From Cristatella mucedo (lineage: Eukaryota > Bryozoa > Phylactolaemata > Cristatellidae), in contig WPIO01000022.1 of the NCBI GenBank assembly GCA_009760855.2, positions 4,608,501 through 4,672,500 of the forward strand: a stretch of DNA of 64,000 nucleotides. Reading direction: 5' to 3'. The notes below the pieces were generated by a model, which was not told the DNA's origin, did not search any database, and worked only from the letters and a program-made list of their open reading frames with translations. Shown piece by piece: positions 50,308 to 64,000 of the stretch (positions are counted from its first letter, which is position 1; each line of letters opens with the position of its first letter). The position numbers and the translations under genes are program-made.

Positions 50308-51388
50308 CTAGAAATGAATTTCGTTATTGAAAGCGCCAGGTATGTTGTAACCTATGATGCTGCCTTTACCGATGCATTCTCCGATGAAGAACCAGAGGAT
50401 GACTTCCGCTGTCACCAGCGTGTTCAGCCAGGCCTCCTGCAAACGACGACGAGCGTGAGCAGAGCAGAGCAATTTCTTTTTCTCTTCCTCGCTCCCTCTC
50501 TCCGCCGCCTCTCGACGGGCACGAGCGCAATGCAGGCCCTCACCTTGACCGTGACTTTTCCCCACGCGCCGGTGGCGGCCGACTGCGCCAGCTTCTGGGC
50601 GCTGCCCACCGCCAAGCCTATCTCGGACGGCGTGGGCGGCCGCAGCTCCACGGCAGCGTAGCGGGCGGCCGTGGCCAGCTTGGGCTGAACGTACACGGCA
50701 GCCTCTGCAAAACGCACAAAGCGCTCGCTGGCGAACGCGGCTTCTCGCCCGCCGCGCCGAAAACGGGTCGGCCGACCGCGGCTGGCGCTGGCTAGGGCAT
50801 CGCATGCCAGGCGGCCGGCCGGTCACGACAAGCCGCGAGTCGCCGGAGCTCGCATACGGCAGACAAACGAGCACGACCCTACGCAGCAACTCATCTGACG
50901 GTTCCTGTGTCCGACGTGCTCAGCGGCAGCTACAGAAATGCTGCGCGGACGGGATCGCTCGCCGCGCAGCTGCGAGCGAGCCCACGGGATCGCCCACACG
51001 CACACACCCCGAGGTATTCCGCCGCCGCCGGACCGGGCGCGCGGCTTTGCGCCCGTTGATGGGGAAGCGCGTGAACCGCTCAAGAGCAAAAGTAGAGCGC
51101 GGGCCTTTCTATACGCGGAGGCACGGAAAGGTCACCAGACGATGAGAGCGTGTGCGACCGGCTGCAGCGCGCGATCGAAGCGCCGCTGTCGGCGCCGCCG
51201 GAGCAGCGGCACCGCTCTTGAGCCGCCGCGTGACTTTAAATGCGCATGTCAAGTCCTATATTACGTGCCAAAACGCTATGCCTACTCCCACGTCTTCTCG
51301 CACTGGCGGTACAAACACGACACTTACTCTGCGTTTTCAAAAGCAGGTTCTTCCCCAGACCGGCCAGACCCTGCACGACCTTCGCCAT
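50308..51388 (-). CDS. ATP5MG: Mitochondrial ATP synthase subunit g, complete, 3 exons
   Basis: Small membrane subunit of the F0 stator region that helps dimerise ATP synthase and shape cristae. Minus-strand exons: 51388-51328 (MAKVVQGLAGLGKNL), 50704-50544 and 50436-50308 ending in TAG. Phases are 1 and 0, with donors GTAAGT and GTGAGG and acceptors TTTTGCAG and GTTTGCAG. The product has 116 residues against about 103 in mammals. Family signatures: ARYAAVELRPPTPSEI (residues about 35-50) and the single membrane helix LVTAEVILWFFIGECIGKG (about 81-99), with the GxxxG packing motif at Gly93/Gly97, then IIGYNI. A roughly 10-residue C-terminal extension (PGAFNNEIHF) exceeds the usual end. Intron 1 is strongly GC-rich. 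An antisense frame of 167 codons over exon 1 (51152-51655, plus) is a shadow. Confidence 0.96.
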
Positions 51389-51416
51389 CTTGGCTGCCGA
51401 CTACAAGCGGAAGTAA
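51383..51416 (-). promoter_or_regulatory. ATP5MG: YY1-like and ETS-like sites at the ATP5MG start
   Basis: The start codon sits in CCAAGATGGCG (51393-51383), matching the YY1 core common at starts of mitochondrial and ribosomal genes. ACTTCCGC (ETS/GABPA-type, reverse of GCGGAAGT) lies at 51414-51407. There is no convincing TATA box. Functional use is inferred from the known architecture of such promoters. Confidence 0.45.
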
Positions 51417-51804
51417 GCTCGCTCTGGAACCGGTGTGCGCAGGTCAGCGGTTCCGGTGGGACCCGGCTCTCTCTCGGAAGGCGCTATAAGTGTCTCTGGC
51501 TTTTCGCCCGGCTGCCTCGTGACTCCAAGGGCCTCCGAAAGATCTACGAGCTTTACGTCGACCTTTGTTCTTTCGGTTGCAACGCTCTCAACACAAGTTT
51601 CTTAGCGCCAGCGGAGCAGATCTACCGTAGCAACCGACACACACAAAAAAGCTGAATAGCTGAGATACGGCCACGTCTGATCTGCATGCACTGTTCACCT
51701 TGCGCGTAAGCAGTATTCCATTCCCTGGAGTCGGTGGCCTCGAGCGAGTGGGAGCGCTGCGCAATAGACATTACTATTATCTTATATTGTGCTGGTGAAG
51801 TAAA

Positions 51805-51916
51805 AATTTTACTTACCATTCAATTGCATTTCACTTTGCAGTAAATGTAAAGCGCCTAGAGAGAGATTAAGTTCTCTGAGGGCGCTTTATCAAGTGAATT
51901 ATTATTATTATTATTA
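51805..51916 (+). mobile_element. Tail-only L2-A insertion upstream of ATP5MG
   Basis: About 110 bp: ACTTACCATTCAATTGCATT, CACTTTGCAGTAAATGTAAA, intact stem-loop (GCGCCTAGAGAGAGATTAAG, TTCTCTGAGGGCGC) and ATT units. TAAAAA occurs at both borders, a plausible 6-bp target duplication. Confidence 0.8.
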
Positions 51917-51929
51917 AAAAGCAAACCAG

Positions 51930-52010
51930 AGGATTCAGCTCATTAAGCAGCCTCCTTTATGTAGCGGCAGAAGAGACTTTCACTCGAACGCACGTCCTGG
52001 GTCGTCGAGT
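51930..52010 (-). mobile_element. SINE-B remnant
   Basis: GGATTCAGCTCATTAAGCAG, CCTCCTTTATGTAGCGGCAG and an A/B-box-like minus-strand stretch (CGACCCAGGACGTGCGTTCG): a diverged, partial copy. Confidence 0.4.
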
Positions 52011-52136
52011 ACGGGCAACTTAATCTGGCCGTGTCTGCGTGTGCTTCCTCCGCAGCTTGTAAAACGGTCGCCGGCATAAAAGCATGCAAGACTCTGCCTG
52101 TAGGTATGCACGCGCGCTCTGCCGCTATTGCGTAAG

Positions 52137-52148
52137 CCCCCCCCCCCC
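52137..52148. repeat. Poly-C run
   Basis: Twelve consecutive C residues. Confidence 0.9.
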
Positions 52149-52639
52149 GCAGGGCGCTGCGGCAATTCTCGCTGCACTTCGGTGTTGGAATAGAAGCGAC
52201 TAAAAAGTAGTCGCCGCATCATACTTGCCTGGCAGCCATATTCATCGCAAGCTGCAGTGGCTGAATGACTTTTTCGGTAGCCCAGCCTAAAGGGAATGTT
52301 GTATTAGTGTGGCTCCGGCGGCGGCAGAGTCCAGCGGAGTCTAACGGAGACACGGAGCGGACGCGAGGGATAAACGATGCTCTATTCACTCCCAGCCTAA
52401 GCGGGTTTCTTAGAAAATATGGTGCGATCTAGAAACAGTGTAGTGATGTGTTAGTTACCGTGATTGCTTCACTAGCAGGGGGCTATTTTTTATGACGGCT
52501 AGAAAAGCTTGATAAGCAATGAAGGATTGCTCGCTGTAGCACTCAAGGTCGTAAAGTACCATCACCTCAGTCCTGCGCTAGCACCCAGGGATAAGAATGT
52601 AATAAGAAACACACCCCATATAGGTAGTCTAGACCATCG

Positions 52640-52745
52640 ATCGAGATTATGTCATGACCGGTAAAATACCACACCTAGCAGGATTCGAGCCAGACGCCTG
52701 TCATATTACTGCAAGTTGGTGAAACAGTTTCACTACCACGAATTC
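52640..52745 (-). mobile_element. Possible tRNA-derived SINE remnant
   Basis: Minus strand GGCTCGAATCCTGCTAGG resembles a tRNA B box, with a tRNA-like TTGCAGTAATATGACAGG stretch before it. No tail is recognisable. Confidence 0.3.
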
Positions 52746-53190
52746 TGAAATCGGTTGCAGACCCTAGAGGACAGCTGTGTAAGCTTCTGGCATTGCCAAG
52801 ATATTTGCTTGGATGGAGCAAACGATGGGTGTGACACAAGGTAAAGGCCTTCACTTCCCCTCTACATAATATTAACTTAGTTCAAATTTTTTATGTATTC
52901 GCCGGGCAAGCATTGTGCTCTCCGATATTGCAAAGTAAAAGAAAGTGAAGGCATAGCACCTCTTCTAAAAAAAAGGGTCTACTGGCCAAAAACCTATGCC
53001 GTTACTTGCTGATATGTGTAATATCTGACGAATATACGTGAGCTATCTCTCAGACTTGATACTCCCTACTTGGTCTGAAGCTTCAATTAAGCCTTAAAAA
53101 ATTGCAAACATCATTAGAGCTTCTGTGCTCGATGCAGGTCATTTCATTGAAAGCTCTCTCCAATCAGCCAAATCCGTTAAGACGGCCCCT

Positions 53191-53206
53191 CCCCCCCCCC
53201 CCCCCC
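53191..53206. repeat. Poly-C run
   Basis: Sixteen consecutive C residues after a CCCCT leader; the longest homopolymer run in the window. Confidence 0.9.
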
Positions 53207-53976
53207 GACAGCAATTCTACAGGCTCAATATCATCCATACCTGGCCACGAGTACCCAACCTAAATCTCGAAGTCTTCAAGAAGTGGCAAGCATGAGAAAA
53301 GTCGGCATAATGTGCAGTTCAATGCATGGAAATACATAAAAGTCCGTACAACCGTATCCTGAGCACTTAAGCCAATGGAAATACCCGTAGGGGCCCTATG
53401 TGTAGTCATGTTTTTCCTTTTTTCATCATGGTCACGACTTCAGTATTATGGCTCGTTCATTTTTATTGGCAGCAGATTGACAAAGTCCGATGTTGAGGCA
53501 TATCTATGTTTGATACCGTTTCTGACACAATGACACTAGGTGCCACGGCCTCGTCCCCCAATCCTGACTAAGTTCGCTGAATGCCGGCATTCTTTCGCCA
53601 TCTAGAATTTAAAACCCAGCTAGTTACCGATGCAAAATGCATTATTCTCCTTGATCGTCAACAAGCTGGAAGTCAAACTTATCTCAATCAGTAGCATTGA
53701 CTATCTACAATAGATTCCTCTCATCGTTCAGAACAGGATGAGTATATTTAGGTCAGAATCTTTTTGTGTATTCTAAATTCTGTTGTCTATAAAGATAAAT
53801 TGCGGCAAAACTTCACGAAACGTATCTCTGTACTGAAAGTATTAGTGCCCGACTAAATTTTTGTAACTTATTTCAAGGGCTTGACCAAACTTTTTAAGTC
53901 TTACAGTTTCATTAATAAAGATGAGAACTGGTGTTCTAGCAGTCTACCTTATATCCACATACATGGCGTACGAGAG

Positions 53977-53990
53977 AGGACAGAGAGAGA

Positions 53991-54037
<47 letters not shown>

Positions 54038-54134
54038 AGACAGAGAGCCAGACAGAGAGCCAGACAGAGTGAGTGAGTGAGTGAGAGTGCGAGAGTGAGA
54101 GCAAAAGGGTGAGAGATGCAGAGAGTGGGTGTGT

Positions 54135-54185
<51 letters not shown>
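53977..54185. repeat. GA-rich compound microsatellite
   Basis: Two pure GA runs flank CCAGACAGAGAG triplication and GAGTGAGTGAGT units. Confidence 0.95.
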
Positions 54186-54186
<1 letters not shown>

Positions 54187-54207
54187 AAGTATTGGCTTTC
54201 ATCTAAT

Positions 54208-54350
54208 AAGCCGAGCTGGTTTGGTCTAGCAGTTAATGTGCTCGCCCCGACTAAGGTCTGGTTGAGGTCGTGGGCTCGAGCCCCGAGGCATATGTGAAGC
54301 GCCTGAATAGAGATTAAGTTCTTTTGGGGTGCTATATAAATGAATTATAT
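54208..54350 (+). mobile_element. SINE-A copy, well preserved
   Basis: GCCGAGCTGGTTTGGTCTAG, A box TGGTCTAGCAG, GTGCTCGCCCCGACTAAGG, B box GGGCTCGAGCCCCGAGG, tail GAAGCGCCTGAATAGAGATT then AAGTTCTTTTGGGGTGCTAT. It is followed almost directly by an L2-B 3' end in the same orientation. Confidence 0.85.
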
Positions 54351-54384
54351 TTTTATCTACATGCTTAAATCGACAGGAAATCAA

Positions 54385-54597
54385 CATTCGTGATTCCGTG
54401 CATGCTACTAACCAGGGGTCCTACCAGTCAGCGTGTGTACTTCTTGTGTACTTGTGCATGCTTTTTTATAAGCATGATACCTTGCTAATCATTAGCTCTT
54501 GGTTACTGCTTATCTTGCAGCAGCTTTAATGCGCTTAGGTACAGATTTGGTTCTCTTGGGGCACTATTAAAAAGACACTAATATTATTATTCACAGG
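54385..54597 (+). mobile_element. L2-B LINE 3' fragment
   Basis: CATGCTACTAACCAGGGGTC, TTACTGCTTATCTTGCAGCA, GGTTCTCTTGGGGCACTATT and an ATTATTATTC end. Confidence 0.7.
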
Positions 54598-55428
54598 CTG
54601 TGCTGAAAATCTGGAAAGTAAAATGAAAACAAGTTGTGATCACCTGCAGCAGAGCCGATACAGTTTTGGTAGTGTCCGCAGTCTTAATCATAAGGCTGGT
54701 ATAAAGATATTGTAGTGTTTATTTAAAAATTACGATCACAGAAATTTTCAGACAATTCCTGAATATCACCATTCTCTCGAGGTCAGAAGTGCATTCTTGA
54801 CTGCCTCTGATTGCTTGTACAAAACAATTGTGCATTGCGCACCACTGCTCAAATATGGCCGGACGATCGACAGAATGTTTCGTGCGCTCTGGCAGCTGAT
54901 TAAATTCGCATGTGCTCAGGCACACATGTTGTGCGTGCAAGGGAAGCAATTCATTCCCATGTGGCATCGATCTTTTTGATGAGTGAAATATTGCTCAGCA
55001 TCATCGTGACACCCTGAAAGAGTAACTGCATACTTCAGATTTCGACCGATAGTGCGCCTGGTAACAGCACCACTAAAATGTGCTTTCCATAGTGACATCC
55101 TACATATAGGACATGCATAATACGAGTGTGCTCATTGAAATTTTCCTACACTAGAACTGCTGCCTGGCCTGCAAGCTTAGAAGCTTGCCAATTGGGAGGC
55201 CAATATGAGCCGATTCTCAAAACGAGCCTCTTCCGAAATAACACTGGACTGCCTAGCTCATGATGTTTTGTTTTGTTCACTGTTTTTTCTTATTAATGAA
55301 GCTGTTAATGCAGCAAATTAAATTTTCAGCTTGAGACTGTTAAATAACAAAAGGCTGGTGACCTGCCGACTGGATAATGCTGCCCTCAACTACAAGAAGT
55401 GGCGCAACGACAGCACCGAGCAATGCAG

Positions 55429-55467
55429 CACGTGAGCGGCACGTGAGCTGCACGTGAGCGGCACGTG
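55429..55467. promoter_or_regulatory. Four CACGTG E-boxes at exact 11-bp spacing
   Basis: CACGTG occurs at 55429, 55440, 55451 and 55462 within alternating CACGTGAGCGG and CACGTGAGCTG units. It is both a short tandem repeat and a potential cluster of bHLH (MYC/USF/TFE) sites on one face of the helix. It lies about 400 bp beyond the 3' end of the GH31 gene. Regulatory function is inferred only. Confidence 0.4.
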
Positions 55468-55867
55468 AGCTGCGTGCACCCAATCATCTACTGGAGCCCA
55501 ACAAAACGGCAGCTGTAAATATAATTCAAGATCAACTAGTTACTTACAAGATTCTCAAATCGTGCAATAAAAATTTGCCCTGCCATTTATGTAAGAAAAC
55601 GTCTTATGAACATTGAATTGAACCCTTACATCTCAGGCGCAAAGAAAGCATGTCACAGCTAAGCCACGGCAGCATCCGCTGAAAAATAATCTCGTTACCA
55701 GGTTAATAAGGCAGCCGGGCAGTTTTCATTTTTTGTATCACTATCAAGCATTTTTGTGCAGACAATGTAAGTGGTTCCCTTAAGTAATATTCGTGCTATT
55801 GATCCGGCTATCCGGATTTCGCCGAAATAAAAAAGCCACCTATGTCACAAGAAGGCTTTTTGTTTCG

Positions 55868-62329
<6,462 letters not shown>

Positions 62330-64000
62330 GCAGGGGCAATGCCGAGTATGACGCCTTGTTCCAGTAGCTGTATTTCTGAGACCACTCTACCCGGGTTCTC
62401 ATTCTATCAGTCCATGCAGTCTGACAAGGTTGGTGGCAAAAGACTTCCTTCGAGTTTACACCCGAAAGCTTAAAAAAGCCAGGGCTTCTTTTTTCATCCG
62501 AAAGCTGAATTCCTGCCAGTCGGACCCTAAACAGATTTATAAGACAGTAAACCAATTGTTATGAGGTCTGATTCCCCAGATATTAAGGGCTCAGCCAAAA
62601 AGTTTTCAGCCTTCTTTACTGAAAAAATTGTGCACATTCGTGCCTCCATTAAACCCCCTCCGACTAAAGCAGTCGCGGTTCCACAACCTGTGACCTTCCT
62701 TAAAAGGTTATCCGAGGGTTTCTGCATGCGATGTGGCTACCTTAATAAGGTCTAGCAAAAAGAGCTCGTCTCCTGAAGACCCTACACCTTCATCTCTGTG
62801 GTCTTCACTAGCAGACCAACTTAGCCCTGCCATAACCAAGATTTGTAATGCTTCTCTGGTAAAAGGGGTCGTCCCCAAGTCCTTCAAATCGGCAATCGTT
62901 AGAACCATACTGAAAAAGCCTGGATTAGATATAGTGGTCCTTGTAAACTGTCGCCCAGTTTCCCTTCTTCCTTTCTTGTCAAAGATTCTTAAAAAATTGT
63001 TGCTAAGCATCTGGTTGAACATATCGAAGAGAATGAAATGTCAGAAACATTTCAATCAGGGTTCAAGAGGGAGCACTCCACTGAAACTGCTCTCCTCTAT
63101 ATCTCCTGGTGTTAACAATTACATTCTACGTGGCGACGACGACGAGAATGTCACGGTCTCTGCTAGATCTGTCTGCTGCCTTCAACACCATCGATCACGA
63201 TGTTCTGCTTGAACGATTGAGAACAACGATCGGTCTGGCAGACGAAGCACTGGCATGGATTAAATCGTACTTGTCTGATAGTGTTCAATCCGTGTCGTGT
63301 GGTGGTCAGGTCTCACACACGAGAAGGGTCACCTGTGGAGTCCCTCATGGGTCTGTACTCGGTCTCTTGCTGTTCTCCATTTATACCCAATCTCTGGGAA
63401 AAGTGATTAAGGCCTATGGAATAGGATATCACTTCTATGCTGACGATACTCAGTTGTATTTGTCATTCAAACCGTCGGAATCTGCTGCGGCAACTGAGAA
63501 ACTGAATGCTTGCCTTGCCGATATTCGATCCTGGATGTCGGAAAACCTCCTGAAATTAAATAATGATAAAACCGAACGCTGCTCATAGGACACCCCCTAG
63601 CGTGTGGCTGGATTAAAAGGCTTTGCTGTTCTAATAGGTGATGCTATTGCGCGACCATCACCACGTGCTCGAAATTTAGGTGTCGTTTTCGACAGCTGCC
63701 TCAATTTCAAAAGCTTCATTCGAAGACTGCTTCTACAGCTAGCCATAACGTCCGATCCCTATCCAAGATTAGGAGCTATCTCCACAGTTGCTTCTAAAAA
63801 ATTTAACTAGCTCCTTAGTTCTGTCTCGGCTTGATTATTGTAATTCCCTTTTGGCAGAGCTACCAAAGAAAGCTATCAGGCCACTGCAGCTGACTGTGAA
63901 CATGGCTGCAAGGCTAGTCTTCAAGTCCCAGAGGTTTGAGCACGTGTCACCTTTGCTAAAAGAGCTAGAATGGTTGCCGGTTGAGCAAAGGATACAGAGC
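62330..64000 (+). mobile_element. L2/CR1-clade LINE (family L2-C), RT region, runs off the right edge
   Basis: Successive frameshifted segments: RKLNSCQSDPKQIYKTVNQL, GSAKKFSAFFTEKIVHIRAS, LSPAITKICNASLVKGVVP, SLLDLSAAFNTIDHDVLLER, GVPHGSVLGLLLFSIYTQSL, the [14 protein letters not shown] catalytic box, SENLLKLNNDKTE, ARNLGVVFDSCLNFKSFI, SRLDYCNSLLAELPKKAI and LLKELEWLPVEQRI near the edge. Order and motifs are those of an L2/CR1 ORF2. It differs clearly from L2-A. Several frameshifts show it is inactive. It is antisense to the GH31 gene, probably inside its intron. Confidence 0.9.

Larger units (their letters stand above)
51917..55867. other. Region between ATP5MG and the GH31 gene
   Basis: Contains a SINE-B remnant, poly-C runs, GA microsatellites, SINE-A, an L2-B tail and a CACGTG array, each listed. 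In 52210-53180, 53210-53970 and 54600-55420 I see only short open frames without family similarity. Confidence 0.5.

Noticed and set aside
50804-51489. Arg-rich plus-strand frames of 113 and 183 codons
   Set aside because: GC-rich intron 1 of ATP5MG on the other strand; composition artefact.
51152-51655. 167-codon plus-strand frame
   Set aside because: Antisense to ATP5MG exon 1 and its GC-rich surroundings; no family similarity, while the minus strand has a perfect gene.
55325-55435. Plus-strand stretch reading KRLVTCRLDNAALNYKKW, with a plausible acceptor
   Set aside because: Coding-like, but isolated, matching no family I recognise, and ending at the CACGTG repeat; not enough support for a gene.
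63109-63588. Intact retrotransposon gene
   Set aside because: The RT frame is interrupted by frameshifts on both sides and truncated by the window edge; a dead LINE copy.

Overview
ORGANISM. This is nuclear DNA of an invertebrate animal. It holds five conserved animal genes split by many GT-AG introns (plus two GC-AG introns). It is dense in CR1/L2-type LINEs, tRNA-derived SINEs and long microsatellites. I cannot name the phylum: the genes are conserved across animals, and the repeats only suggest a repeat-rich invertebrate. Most long open frames in the window are microsatellite translations, LINE fragments or antisense shadows. The real genes had to be assembled exon by exon from splice sites, phase and family similarity. 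LAYOUT. (1) 257-2919, minus: RPL32 (ribosomal protein eL32), complete, 3 coding exons plus a non-coding first exon with a TOP-like start. (2) 2920-9442: intergenic, LINE/SINE debris and a long (AT)n. (3) 9443-24224, minus: SAMM50, the outer-membrane beta-barrel assembly subunit of mitochondria; 12 well-supported exons plus a tentative first exon, about 470 residues. (4) 24225-31800: GC-rich SAMM50 upstream region, then LINE/SINE debris and possible DNA-transposon ends. (5) 31872-47961, plus: ASCC2, complete, 15 exons, 746 residues, introns packed with LINEs, a 480-bp CT-rich tract and a (CTG)19 tract. (6) 47962-50307: a (CA)n tract and the best-preserved LINE fragment of its family. (7) 50308-51388, minus: ATP synthase subunit g (ATP5MG), complete, 3 exons, 116 residues. 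(8) 51389-55867: tail-only LINE insertion, poly-C, GA microsatellites, SINE, and a tandem array of four CACGTG boxes. (9) 55868-61909, minus: 3' half of a GH31 acid alpha-glucosidase (GAA-like) gene; its 5' exons, with the catalytic nucleophile, lie beyond the right edge. (10) 62330-64000, plus: a LINE reverse-transcriptase fragment of another L2/CR1 family running off the window. HOW IT WORKS TOGETHER. The genes are housekeeping genes without an operon-like relation: translation (RPL32), mitochondrial membrane biogenesis (SAMM50), ATP synthesis (ATP5MG), ribosome-quality-control/DNA-repair adaptor (ASCC2) and lysosomal or secreted glucan hydrolysis (GH31). The most unusual layer is the repeats. 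At least 20 LINE fragments of one family (called L2-A here), a second family (L2-B) and a tRNA-derived SINE (SINE-A) share a short 3' stem-loop followed by an (ATT)n-type tail. This looks like a SINE/LINE partnership using stringent 3'-end recognition, with nested, tail-only and convergent insertions. I found no prokaryotic, viral or CRISPR-type system.
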